Source: Rhodanobacteraceae bacterium
GTDB taxonomy: Bacteria; Pseudomonadota; Gammaproteobacteria; Xanthomonadales; Rhodanobacteraceae
Assembly: GCA_016790075.1 (NCBI GenBank)
Contig: JAEUPP010000024.1
Location: 247,523 to 311,522 of the forward strand
DNA: 64,000 bases
Direction: 5' to 3'
The position numbers and the translations under genes were made by a program. The stretch's first letter is position 1. Each line of letters opens with the position of its first letter. Below the pieces are notes generated by a model. The model worked only from the letters and a program-made list of their open reading frames with translations, ran no database searches and was not told the origin of the DNA. Below, piece after piece: positions 1-8,207 of this stretch.

Positions 1-446
1 TCGAGCATGGCGCGATCACGCAACCCCAGCGGCGTAGCGATGTCGGGGGCTCGTATCAGGCCCTCGACCTCACTCTCGCTCAACGCCTTGGGCAGGGCAC
101 GCGGCAGCTTGGGTGCATCCAGCAACAGGGTAGGATCGGCGTCAGCAGCGCCGATACGTATCATTAATTTGTAATAACGCCGCAATGTGGAAAGAAGCCG
201 GGCGTTCGAGCGCGCGGTGTATTTTGCCGCCGTACGCGCGGCGAGGTAGCGGTACAGCAGTTCACGCGAGGCCGAAGCCAGGCTGCTGCCATGACCGCCC
301 AGCCAGCGCGCGAAACCGGTCAGATCACTGCGATAGCTCGCGAGCGTGTTTTCCGCCAGACCATATTCGGACCAGGCCTGCTCGATAAAGCGCTCGATAG
401 CAGCGCGGTCGGTTTCGGTCAGCGGCGGGCTGGCGGACTCACTCAT
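1..446 (-). CDS. xerD: Tyrosine recombinase XerD, N-terminal part (cut by window edge)
   Basis: About 148 N-terminal residues are visible; the gene runs off the left edge. The protein begins MSESASPPLTETDRAAIERF and shows the core-binding (SAM-like) domain of Xer recombinases: an IERFIEQAW helix, then ENTLASYRSDL, then LLSTLRRYYKLMIR, and the linker PKLPRALPKALSESEVEGL that leads to the catalytic domain. XerD with XerC resolves chromosome dimers at dif. The catalytic Arg/His/Tyr residues lie outside the window. An in-frame ATG two codons upstream (452) is an alternative start. The assignment as XerD rather than XerC rests on this N-terminal pattern and on the neighbouring lptGF-pepA-holC genes, which are near xerD in Xanthomonas-type genomes. 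Confidence 0.88.
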   Translation of the reverse strand, partial: MSESASPPLTETDRAAIERFIEQAWSEYGLAENTLASYRSDLTGFARWLGGHGSSLASASRELLYRYLAARTAAKYTARSNARLLSTLRRYYKLMIRIGAADADPTLLLDAPKLPRALPKALSESEVEGLIRAPDIATPLGLRDRAML

Positions 447-570
447 CGGCATAGGCAAAATCAGGAGCCGCAGAGTAGCCGAATTCTGCGCCTGTGACGA
501 AACGCCCGGATGACAGCCTCGGGGAATCCCTGCATGCTTGCACGATGATCACAACTGTCAACCGCTGCGC

Positions 571-996
571 ATGAATGACGCAACACCCCGTCCGGCCCAT
601 CTGGGTCTGCGCGTTGCCGCCGCGATTTACGACTTTTTCCCGCTGCTCGCGCTCTGGATGGCAACTGGTGCAGTCGCGCTGCTGGCCACGCGCGGCAAGC
701 TCGATCCCCACGCCTGGTGGTATTTCCCGACGCTGGTGCTGGTTACCGCCAGCTACTATCTGCTGTCCTGGCGCTATGGTGGTCAGACCATAGGCATGCG
801 CGCCTGGCGTCTGCGCGTTGTCGACCGCAACGGCACCTCACCAGGCTGGACCGCAGCGCTGCTGCGTTTTGTCGTAGCCCAGGTATCCCTCGCTGCACTG
901 TGCCTCGGCTTCGTCTGGTGCCTGTTCGAACGCGAACGCCGCAGCTGGCACGATCTCGCCAGCGGCACACGCGTGTTGCAGCTGCCGAAACGATAG
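571..996 (+). CDS. RDD family membrane protein
   Basis: Small integral membrane protein of about 141 aa. Residues near 10-50 (RVAAAIYDFFPLLALW) form the first membrane segment with the Arg and Asp of the RDD family, followed by a second hydrophobic segment (FPTLVLVTASYYLLSW), the loop GGQTIGMRAWRLRVVD and a third segment. The C-terminus has the family-typical SWHDLASGTRV, which supplies the last conserved Asp. The start MNDATPRPAHLG at 571 is preferred because an upstream ATG (538) adds residues not like the family. Function is unknown; RDD proteins have been linked to ion transport in some bacteria. It is followed after 11 bases by another membrane-protein gene and divergent from xerD. Confidence 0.85.
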   Translation: MNDATPRPAHLGLRVAAAIYDFFPLLALWMATGAVALLATRGKLDPHAWWYFPTLVLVTASYYLLSWRYGGQTIGMRAWRLRVVDRNGTSPGWTAALLRFVVAQVSLAALCLGFVWCLFERERRSWHDLASGTRVLQLPKR

Positions 997-1007
997 GACC
1001 CCTCAAC

Positions 1008-1424
1008 ATGCTCGCTCATATTCTGTTCGCCGCCGGCGGCGCCATCTTCGGTGTGCTTGGCACCTTGCATCTGGTCATCACCTTCCGCGGCAGCAGGCTG
1101 CACCCCTATGACGCGGCGGTGCGCGATGCCATGCAGGCCACCACGCTGCGCATGACCCGCGACACCTCGCTGTGGAAAGCCTGGATTGGTTTCAATGCCA
1201 GCCACAGCATGGGTGCTATGGTGTTCGCCGCCTTTGTGCTGCTGCTCGCCATCGGTTACGGCGATTTCCTGCGCAGCGCACCCCTGTTCGCCTGGCTCGC
1301 ACTGGCCAATTCTGCCGCCTGGCTGATCGTCGCGCAGCGCTACTGGTTCCGCATTCCGCGCAACGGGCTTGCCCTCGCTACCACCTGTTTTCTGATTGCC
1401 GCGCTGATGTACAGCTTCGGTTAG
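1008..1424 (+). CDS. Conserved four-helix membrane protein of unknown function
   Basis: About 138 aa, almost entirely hydrophobic helices: an N-terminal segment (ILFAAGGAIFGVLGTLHLVI), a polar stretch with MQATTLRMTRDTSLWKAW, then three more membrane segments. The pattern of a GTLH motif in helix 1, a 'T-x-R-x-T-R' loop and GFNASHSMG in helix 2 is shared by a family of uncharacterised bacterial membrane proteins. No enzymatic motif is seen. It starts 11 bases after the RDD gene and is probably co-transcribed with it. It converges with lptG, whose stop lies only 9 bases away. Confidence 0.75.
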   Translation: MLAHILFAAGGAIFGVLGTLHLVITFRGSRLHPYDAAVRDAMQATTLRMTRDTSLWKAWIGFNASHSMGAMVFAAFVLLLAIGYGDFLRSAPLFAWLALANSAAWLIVAQRYWFRIPRNGLALATTCFLIAALMYSFG

Positions 1425-1433
1425 ATCGCAACT

Positions 1434-2534
1434 TCAGCTCGCGCGCCGGAAATAAACCACCGCCGCAACGATCAGCAGCAACGCAGGCAATGCCGTGGCA
1501 AGCGCAAGATTCATCCCGTAGACAGCCCCCAGGCTGACGAACGAGCGCTGCAGGAAATACCAGGCTATCGACACCACCATGCCGATGAAGATGCGCTTGC
1601 CCATGCCGCCGCTGCGCAGCGTGCCGAAAGCGAACGGCAGCGCGCACACGACCAGCACGAATACATTGAACGGCCACAACAGACGCGCCCAGTAGGCCAT
1701 TTCAAAACTCGACGCATCCTGCTGGTTGCGCTGCAGATAGCGGATATTGCGCCGCAGATCGTTGACCGACTGGTAGGCCGGTTGCACGATCGACAGCGCG
1801 AGCATGCGTGGATCCAACCCCGATTTCCAATGCTTGCTGGCATCAGTAGTGCTCCTGGCCTCTGCCGGCCCGAACTCGGTGCGGCGCACTTTTTCCATGG
1901 TCCATTCACCAGCGCGATGCAACGCGCTGTCCGCGAATGCGATCGACAACAGCTGGCCTTGGGGCGTGAACTCGAACACGCGCACGTCAGCCAGCCTCAC
2001 TTCACGCACTCCGTCGACCTGCCGCGTCGTGCCCTGCTTGGCATTGATGAAGGTGTCACCGTCGCGGGCCCAAATGCCGCCGCTACGCCGGCCTATCGCA
2101 ACGTCGTTGGACTTGGCTTGCAGCGCGAACGACTGGGCCTGCTGCTCGGCCATGGGAGCCAGGGTCTCGCCCATGGCCGCGACCAGCAGGATCGCAAGCG
2201 CCAGGGACAACGCCGCAGAAAGACAGATCCGCAACTTGGACATGCCAGCCGCGCGCAGCGCCGTCAGCTCGCCGCTGCCGGCCAGGGTACCCAGTCCCAG
2301 CAGTGAACCAATCAGCGCAGCATTGCCGAACCACTCGTAACCGCGCCGCGGCAAGGTCAGGAAAATCTGCACCGTGACCGTGCCGAGGCCGTAGTTGCCC
2401 TTGCCTATATCGGTGGCTTCGCTGACGAAAGCGCGCGCGGCATCAAGGCCGACGAGTAGCAACCAGGTCATCAATACGGCCGACAGCACACTGTAGGCGA
2501 CGAGCCGGTCCACCTGTTTCATGCGCCAGATCAT
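1434..2534 (-). CDS. lptG: LPS export permease LptG
   Basis: Inner-membrane subunit (366 aa) of the LptB2FG ABC transporter, which extracts lipopolysaccharide and passes it to LptC. It has the YjgP/YjgQ layout: helices 1-3 at the N-terminus (DRLVAYSVLSAVLMTWLLLV), the ELTALRAAGMS coupling segment, a periplasmic beta-jellyroll in the middle and three C-terminal helices. The start MIWRMKQVDR overlaps the lptF stop by four bases (ATGA), which decides the start over an upstream ATG at 2753. Together with lptF it forms a translationally coupled pair. Confidence 0.95.
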   Translation of the reverse strand: MIWRMKQVDRLVAYSVLSAVLMTWLLLVGLDAARAFVSEATDIGKGNYGLGTVTVQIFLTLPRRGYEWFGNAALIGSLLGLGTLAGSGELTALRAAGMSKLRICLSAALSLALAILLVAAMGETLAPMAEQQAQSFALQAKSNDVAIGRRSGGIWARDGDTFINAKQGTTRQVDGVREVRLADVRVFEFTPQGQLLSIAFADSALHRAGEWTMEKVRRTEFGPAEARSTTDASKHWKSGLDPRMLALSIVQPAYQSVNDLRRNIRYLQRNQQDASSFEMAYWARLLWPFNVFVLVVCALPFAFGTLRSGGMGKRIFIGMVVSIAWYFLQRSFVSLGAVYGMNLALATALPALLLIVAAVVYFRRAS

Positions 2535-3691
2535 GAGCGCCCTCCGCCATCGTTCTTGCGACGCGACGCCGCGGGCACGGGCGCGCTCGACTGCACCGGC
2601 GGTTGCGGCAGACGGTCGCCTCGGCGCAACAGCCACCAGGCAACGGCAGCAGCCGGCAGATGCACCCACCAGAGTCCGACGAAGGCCGGTATCCGGCCCT
2701 GCTCGATCAGCGCCCGCGCAATACCTAGCCAACCGAGGTAGATCAGATAACACAGCAGTGCGATCAGCAGTCCCGCATAGCGGGCTTCGCGCGGGCGCGT
2801 ACGCGACAGCGGCACGGCCAACACCGCGAGAATCAACACCGAGAGCGGTGCCGCCAGGCGCCAGTGCACTTCGGCCCGCTGCAGCGGCTCATTGCCCGCC
2901 AGCAACTCGGCCAATGGTGCGGCGCGCTTGAGGGCTTCGGGCGTATCGTCCGTTTCGTTGTCCGCCAACGCGATGTCGTTGCCTTTGAAACGCAGCAGGC
3001 GGAAATCGTCATAGCCTATGCGGCCCTCGACGCGAAACCCGTTCTGCAAGGCCAGGAAACGCCCCTGGCCGTCGCTTTCACGACGCAGCTCGCCCCGTTC
3101 GGCGGTGATCACATCAATGCGTGTGGCCTCGCCGTCAGCGCGCTCGGTCTCGACAAACATGCGCTCGAAATGCGAGCCGCTGTCGTTCATGGCACCGACA
3201 TAGATCACACCGCCGCGCCCCGGCAACTGCACGAAGCGGCCGGCCTCGAGCCCGGCCACGACCAGAGAACGGTTCGCTTCCTCCACCAATCGGTGCGAAA
3301 GGCGTATCGCCGCCGGAGCAAGCCAGAACGAAATCAGCCCTATCAGCACGACTGCCGGCACAGCAATCAGGGCCAGTGGACGCAACAGGTAGTGCAACGG
3401 CATGCCAGCGCCTTGCAGCACGGCCATTTCGTTGTCACGCCACAGCCGCCCATAGGCCAGCAACACGCCGATAAACACTGCCAGCGGCACGAGTACGGTC
3501 AAAGCGTCCAGCGTACGCAAGCCCAGGATTTCAAAGACGAGATTGCCGGGTAACCGGCCCCGGGCAACCTTGGTCAACACGTCGGTCACGGTGCCGCCCA
3601 GAGTGACGACCAGCAGCACCACAGTGCTGGCGAAGCAGCCGTAGGCCAGTTCGCGCAACAGATAACGATCGATGATTCTGAGCATTGCCAA
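2531..3691 (-). CDS. lptF: LPS export permease LptF
   Basis: Partner of LptG in LPS export (386 aa). The N-terminus MAMLRIIDRYLLRELAYGC is typical of LptF, followed by helices 1-3, the NEMAVLQGAGMP coupling motif, the periplasmic jellyroll (residues about 130-270) and three C-terminal helices starting near VHWRLAAPLSVLILAVLAVP. A second in-frame ATG two codons in (3685) is equally possible. It is divergent from pepA, and the 127 bases between them must hold both promoters. Confidence 0.95.
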   Translation of the reverse strand: MAMLRIIDRYLLRELAYGCFASTVVLLVVTLGGTVTDVLTKVARGRLPGNLVFEILGLRTLDALTVLVPLAVFIGVLLAYGRLWRDNEMAVLQGAGMPLHYLLRPLALIAVPAVVLIGLISFWLAPAAIRLSHRLVEEANRSLVVAGLEAGRFVQLPGRGGVIYVGAMNDSGSHFERMFVETERADGEATRIDVITAERGELRRESDGQGRFLALQNGFRVEGRIGYDDFRLLRFKGNDIALADNETDDTPEALKRAAPLAELLAGNEPLQRAEVHWRLAAPLSVLILAVLAVPLSRTRPREARYAGLLIALLCYLIYLGWLGIARALIEQGRIPAFVGLWWVHLPAAAVAWWLLRRGDRLPQPPVQSSAPVPAASRRKNDGGGRS

Positions 3692-3818
3692 GGGCTTGTG
3701 CGATAATCCGGGGGCTTGTGCCGGTCGCGCACAAGATCAATCCCCGAAGTTTAACCGGCCAGGCTCTGCGGCGCGGCATCGCGCCCCGGGGTAGGCCCAT
3801 TTCGTCCGGTGCCTGTTC

Positions 3819-5297
3819 ATGACGATTCAGTTCTCCCTCGCCAACGCTACTCCAGAAACCGAAGCAACCCCCTGTGCCGTCGTCGGCGTCTACGAGGACA
3901 AGCTGCTGACCAGCGCTGCGGCGCGCATCGACGAAGCCTCAGGTGGCGCGATCAAGCGGCTGGTCGATTCCGGCGACATCAGCGGCAAGCTGGGTAGCAG
4001 CCACGTGTTGTTCGGCCTGTCCGGTATTGCCGCAGCGCGTGTGCTCGTAGTCGGCCTTGGCGAGCAGAAGAAGCTCGACGAACTGCGTTTCCAGCGCGCC
4101 TCGCAGGAAGCCGCGCGTGTGCTCAAGGGCTTGCCGCTGGCAAGCGCCACCTCGTTCCTGGCAGAAATCGAGGTCCCCGGCCGTGACCTGAACTGGAAGG
4201 TGCGTACGGCCGCACTCGCCACCGATCACGCCGCCTACAAGTACACGGCGACCTTCAAGACCAAGGACAAACCGCGTGGTGACAGCTTTGCGGCTATCGC
4301 ATTCAGCGCCGATGGCTCCGCACAGGCAGCACTGCTCCAGGCCACGGCCATTGCCGCCGGCGTGCGCCAGGCGCGCGAACTCGGCAACCTGCCGCCCAAC
4401 ATCTGCAACCCGGCCTATATCGCGGCTCAGGCACAGAAATACGCCGATGCCACCGCCGGCGTGACCTGCGAAATACTCGATCGCGAACAGATGCAGGAAC
4501 TGGGCATGGGCTCACTGCTCGGCGTCGCCCAGGGCTCGGCCAATCCTCCCAAACTTGTGGTTCTGCGCTGGAACGGCGCTGCCGACGCGCGGCCCTACGT
4601 GCTGGTCGGCAAGGGCATCACCTTCGATACCGGCGGCATTTCGCTGAAACCCGGCCCCGGCATGGAGGAAATGAAGTTCGACATGTGCGGTGCCGCCGGT
4701 ATGTTCGGCGCCTTCGTCGCGGCGACAAGCCTGCAGCTGCCGCTGAATCTGGTCTGCATACTCGCCGCCGTCGAAAACATGCCAGACGGCAATTCGTATC
4801 GCCCGGGCGACGTGCTCACGAGCATGTCCGGCCTTACGATCGAAGTACTCAATACCGATGCCGAAGGCCGCCTGATCCTCTGCGACGCGCTGACCTATGC
4901 GCAGCGATTCAATCCGCAGGTCATTATCGACGCGGCAACCTTGACCGGCGCCTGCGTCATTGCCCTTGGCAAGCACGCGTCGGGACTCATGAGCAAGGAC
5001 GATGAACTCGCCAACCAGCTGCTCGCCGCCGGCGCGGCAAGCCTCGACCGCGCCTGGCGCCTGCCACTCTGGGACGACTACCAGAGCCAGCTCGAATCCG
5101 GCTTCGCCGATGTTGCCAATATCGGCGGCAAGAACGCCGGAGCCATCACCGCGGCCTGCTTCCTGGCGCGCTTCGCCGAAGGCCAGCGCTGGGCCCATCT
5201 CGATGTCGCTGGGACAGCCTGGGACGAAGGCCGCAAGGGGCTAGCGACTGGCCGCCCGGTACCGCTGCTCACGCAATACCTGATCGACCGCTGCTGA
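3819..5297 (+). CDS. pepA: Leucyl aminopeptidase PepA (M17)
   Basis: Di-metal cytosolic exopeptidase, 492 aa, the usual length. The C-terminal catalytic domain carries GKGITFDTGGISLKPG (metal-binding Lys and Asp), the family signature NTDAEGRL near residue 345 and the following DAATLTGAC. In enterobacteria PepA also binds DNA and acts with XerCD at ColE1 cer and pSC101 psi sites. The adjacency to xerD here is suggestive but is also the ordinary gene order of this group. Confidence 0.96.
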   Translation: MTIQFSLANATPETEATPCAVVGVYEDKLLTSAAARIDEASGGAIKRLVDSGDISGKLGSSHVLFGLSGIAAARVLVVGLGEQKKLDELRFQRASQEAARVLKGLPLASATSFLAEIEVPGRDLNWKVRTAALATDHAAYKYTATFKTKDKPRGDSFAAIAFSADGSAQAALLQATAIAAGVRQARELGNLPPNICNPAYIAAQAQKYADATAGVTCEILDREQMQELGMGSLLGVAQGSANPPKLVVLRWNGAADARPYVLVGKGITFDTGGISLKPGPGMEEMKFDMCGAAGMFGAFVAATSLQLPLNLVCILAAVENMPDGNSYRPGDVLTSMSGLTIEVLNTDAEGRLILCDALTYAQRFNPQVIIDAATLTGACVIALGKHASGLMSKDDELANQLLAAGAASLDRAWRLPLWDDYQSQLESGFADVANIGGKNAGAITAACFLARFAEGQRWAHLDVAGTAWDEGRKGLATGRPVPLLTQYLIDRC

Positions 5298-5303
5298 GGT
5301 CGA

Positions 5304-5339
5304 AGGCGCCAGCGCACGCCACCGCGTGCGCTGGCGCCT
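5304..5339. promoter_or_regulatory. 16-bp perfect-stem hairpin between pepA and holC
   Basis: AGGCGCCAGCGCACGC (5304-5319) pairs exactly with GCGTGCGCTGGCGCCT (5324-5339) around a CACC loop, starting 6 bases after the pepA stop. There is no T-run after it, so it could be a Rho-independent-like pause, an mRNA 3'-end protector or a weak attenuator before holC. Confidence 0.6.
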
Positions 5340-5378
5340 GCACTATCCTTACCCGACCGCCCGCTGACTGGCCGCCGC

Positions 5379-5801
5379 ATGCCCCGCGCCGATTTCTATC
5401 TGATCGACAAGCCGCGTTTTCGCGCCGATCCGCTACTGCTGGTCTGCGAACTCGCCAAGCGCGCCTACGCCAGCGGCCAACAGACCCTGATCCTCGCACG
5501 CTCGCTGGAGCAGGCCGAGGAAATCGACGGCAAACTCTGGGAGTTCGACGAGGACGCCTTTATCCCGCACCAGATAGCCGGCGACGAGGATGACGAGATC
5601 ACCCCCGTACTCATCGTCGCCCCCGGCGTAGTCAGTCCCGACCGTCCGCTCGTGATCAATCTGCGTGACGACTGCGCGCCGGGCCTGTTCGAACGCGTGC
5701 TGGAAGTTGTACCTGCCGACGAGTCGCAACGCCTGGGCTCACGCGAGCGCTGGAAGACTTACAAGCACGCAGGGTTCGAGCTGAAGAAATTCGACATGTA
5801 A
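5379..5801 (+). CDS. holC: DNA polymerase III chi subunit HolC
   Basis: 140-aa chi subunit, which links the clamp-loader psi subunit to single-strand-binding protein. The sequence opens with ADFYLIDKPRFRADPLLLVCELAKRAY and has the typical QTLILARSLEQAEEIDGKLW and FIPHQIAGDE motifs in the middle, then the RERWKTYKHAGFEL end. It follows pepA at 81 bases, as in many gamma- and betaproteobacteria. In those genomes valS commonly follows holC; here it does not. Confidence 0.94.
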   Translation: MPRADFYLIDKPRFRADPLLLVCELAKRAYASGQQTLILARSLEQAEEIDGKLWEFDEDAFIPHQIAGDEDDEITPVLIVAPGVVSPDRPLVINLRDDCAPGLFERVLEVVPADESQRLGSRERWKTYKHAGFELKKFDM

Positions 5802-6115
5802 ACAATTGGAAATTAACAGACCGCACCCATTCGCGCCCCACATCGGCCAGCCGGTTCAAAAGTACCCCGAGTCGCCGGGACACAAGGCTGCCTCGCGTCC
5901 CACCAATATCGCCGCACACCCCTGCGGAACGAACAAATCAAGCACCTGCCTTCGTTGCAACTTTATCGGCACTGGCGCCAGCCCGCGCCGACATGCCGCC
6001 ACCGGCTGAGGCGTCATTCATGGCGCACCCCGATAGTACTTATGTACAAGTCATAGGCGCCGGGAGACCGGCTATGCTGCGCCACCAGCATGCATTGCAG
6101 CAGGGGAGACTTGCC
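5802..6115. other. Gap, no gene recognised
   Basis: 314 bases between holC and the lipase gene. No convincing reading frame, RNA gene or strong hairpin was seen. It marks the end of the conserved xerD-holC block. Confidence 0.5.
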
Positions 6116-6811
6116 GTGCGCAGATCGATCCGCAGTCTATTCGCCAGCGCTTGCCTTGCGCTCTCCGCCACCACATCGTCTGCCTGCGTCGACAGCGTCG
6201 TACTTGTACATGGCAACGCCGGCTCTCCAGCGGACTTCGACAACACCTATGTGGAGCTGCGCGCGCGCAACTACAGCGACGCGCAAATCCTGCGCCCCAA
6301 CTGGGGCAGCAAGACCTGCCCCGCGTGCAACGACCACAACGGCAGCGAAGAAGCCCCGGTCGCAAGTGCGCTCAGCCTTGCACTTGCCACATCGTGCACC
6401 GGCAAGATCGATGTAATCGGCCACTCGATGGGCGTCACGCTAGCCGCGCGCGAGATCCTCGCGCTCGGATTGTCTGCACGGGTGGACAGTTTTGTCGGCA
6501 TCGCCGGTGCCTACCGCGGCCTGTTGAGCTGCGGTGTCTATCCCTTTCACGTGCCGACTTCGACTTGCGGCAGCAACGGGCTGTCCATCACGAGCCCGCT
6601 GCTCAATAGCCTTTATGCGAAGCGGCTCGCCACACGGGAATACTCGATCAAGTCCTATATTGACGAGATTGTCTGCTCAACCGGCACCTGCCTGGTCTAC
6701 GGCACACACGCCTCATCCATTGCGGGCGAAAACGCCAGTTACACCCTTCCCTACTACCATTACCAGCTACTCTGGTTTACGCCCGCGCTGCAGGCAAACC
6801 TCGTCAACTGA
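6116..6811 (+). CDS. Secreted lipase/esterase, alpha/beta hydrolase (lipase class 2-like)
   Basis: About 231 aa. The chosen start is the GTG at 6116: it is preceded by a good ribosome-binding site (AGGGGAGA, about 7 bases upstream) and gives a clean Sec signal peptide (RRSIRSLFASACLALSATTSSA); the in-frame ATG at 5993 has neither. After the signal comes VVLVHGNAGSPADF (oxyanion-hole strand with HG), then the nucleophile elbow GHSMG near residue 102. The final His is probably in YGTHASSI or YYHYQLL near the C-terminus. Several Cys (CPAC, SCGVY, STCG, CSTGTC) suggest periplasmic disulfides. Substrate is not determinable; triacylglycerol or ester hydrolysis is likely. It is the first accessory gene after the core block. 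Confidence 0.82.
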   Translation: MRRSIRSLFASACLALSATTSSACVDSVVLVHGNAGSPADFDNTYVELRARNYSDAQILRPNWGSKTCPACNDHNGSEEAPVASALSLALATSCTGKIDVIGHSMGVTLAAREILALGLSARVDSFVGIAGAYRGLLSCGVYPFHVPTSTCGSNGLSITSPLLNSLYAKRLATREYSIKSYIDEIVCSTGTCLVYGTHASSIAGENASYTLPYYHYQLLWFTPALQANLVN

Positions 6812-6978
6812 CACTCGCCTTCCATGCGGTTCTTGTTCATCGGCTCGCGATTTACGCTCCACGCTACCTTCCCACGCTCGGTCGCCCTCACGCAGTTGCG
6901 CGTCACTTTGCTCGCTGTGACCAGCTCGCAGCGGGACTTGCACCCGCAGGGGTGCGCCCATGCTGGGCGCACCCATCG

Positions 6979-7010
6979 AAAAAAAACCCGGCAAATGCCG
7001 GGAATTTTTT
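6979..7010. terminator. Bidirectional Rho-independent terminator
   Basis: CCCGGC (6987-6992), AAAT loop, GCCGGG (6997-7002), with an A-run on the left and a T-run on the right. It reads as a classical terminator on both strands and separates the convergent lipase and Ig-repeat genes. Confidence 0.85.
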
Positions 7011-7036
7011 CGGGAATCGCTCCCATATCGCGATAC

Positions 7037-7067
7037 GGGCAGAGGGGGTTATCGAGCCCCTCTGCCC
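7037..7067 (-). terminator. Second hairpin just after the Ig-repeat gene
   Basis: GGGCAGAGGGG (7037-7047) pairs with CCCCTCTGCCC (7057-7067) across a 9-base loop, ending 9 bases beyond the stop of the minus-strand gene. It has no T-run, but the T-run terminator lies about 30 bases further on, so the two may act in series. Confidence 0.55.
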
Positions 7068-7076
7068 ATTGGCCGA

Positions 7077-8207
7077 TTACTGGGAAACATCGACCTCGAT
7101 CAAGTGGCCCTTGGCCGACGGCACTCGAATGCCACGGATATCCTGCAGGCGACCGACATTGCTGATAGTCCTTGCGAGTACGTAGCGCCCGTTCTGATTC
7201 AGCACCACGTAGGCTTCCCGGGCAGTCGTATCAACCACAAGCAAGTCGGTCAGACCGTCGCCGTTGATTTCAAACGCGACATGCTGCAGCGACCGATCCG
7301 TCAAATCCAGACCGAGATGGCGAACATCTGCGGCGGCGGCTTTGCTGCCGCCGTCGGTGGCTGAATTCGCGCCAAAGCCGGACACAGTCACCCAAACCAC
7401 CGTAGAAGCACTGCCACCTGGGCCGTAACAAGTGATCCAGACCGGACTGCTGAACGAGAAGTAGTTGTAGATTGCACCGAACGGACCACCGTAGTTGCAA
7501 TAGCTCGCGTTGGTGGATTGCCAGTGTATCCACGCCCAGCCCGGGGAGTTGAGCCAGCTCGGATTAGCATAACCCCAGACATAAGGTGGTGCCGGTGGGG
7601 CAGGTGAAACTGTCAGATCGGCAGTCGACGAAGTGGATCCACCCGGTCCGGTACAGGTAACGGTTACCGATGTACTACTGGCTGGACTGACAGACTGGCT
7701 GCCGGCGGTAGAGCCTACTGATACGGCACCGGTGCTGCTGCAGCTCGTTGCGTACTGCGAACTCCAGCTAAAGGTAGAGCTTTGTCCGGTGTAGATGGAC
7801 GTCGGTGAAAAACTGGTATTGACGACCGGCGGTGTATTGGCCGACTGAACGGTCAAGGTGGCGCTAGCCGACCCAACCTGACCATCTTCCGGCCCTTCGC
7901 AAAACACGTACGCCTGCAGATCCGACGTCGGTGTCAGTACCAGGGACCCGCTGGGCCCACCGAAATCCAGGCCAGGAACACCTGTTATTTCGCAGAAACT
8001 GGCTCCTCCGCGGGCACTCCAGCTAAACGTCGTGGACTGACCGCTGACAATGGCGTTGGGCGTAAAGCGCGCCGTTACGCGCAAGCCTGGGATTAGTCTT
8101 GAGGAAGCGTCGCTGCTCGACTGTTCCGTGTCAGCGGCCGCAGCCACGACATTTGCACCACATAACGCAGCCAAAGACAACATTGCACAAGCGATTGCAT
8201 TTTTCAT
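7077..8207 (-). CDS. Secreted protein with three Ig-like repeats and an FG-GAP-like end
   Basis: 376 aa with a signal peptide (MKNAIACAMLSLAALCGANVVAAAA). Three repeats of roughly 75 residues follow (about 42-118, 120-202 and 205-272). Each has a 'GQSTTFSWS'-type strand, a central Cys and a late Cys in 'C-x-GP', so each domain probably holds one disulfide. The third repeat is Trp/Tyr-rich and diverged. The C-terminal part contains FEINGDGLTDLLVVD, an FG-GAP/VCBS-like Asp-rich loop that may bind calcium. This is the make-up of exported adhesion or carbohydrate-binding proteins; no catalytic motif is seen. It is monocistronic, with a terminator on its 3' side. Confidence 0.75.
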   Translation of the reverse strand: MKNAIACAMLSLAALCGANVVAAAADTEQSSSDASSRLIPGLRVTARFTPNAIVSGQSTTFSWSARGGASFCEITGVPGLDFGGPSGSLVLTPTSDLQAYVFCEGPEDGQVGSASATLTVQSANTPPVVNTSFSPTSIYTGQSSTFSWSSQYATSCSSTGAVSVGSTAGSQSVSPASSTSVTVTCTGPGGSTSSTADLTVSPAPPAPPYVWGYANPSWLNSPGWAWIHWQSTNASYCNYGGPFGAIYNYFSFSSPVWITCYGPGGSASTVVWVTVSGFGANSATDGGSKAAAADVRHLGLDLTDRSLQHVAFEINGDGLTDLLVVDTTAREAYVVLNQNGRYVLARTISNVGRLQDIRGIRVPSAKGHLIEVDVSQ

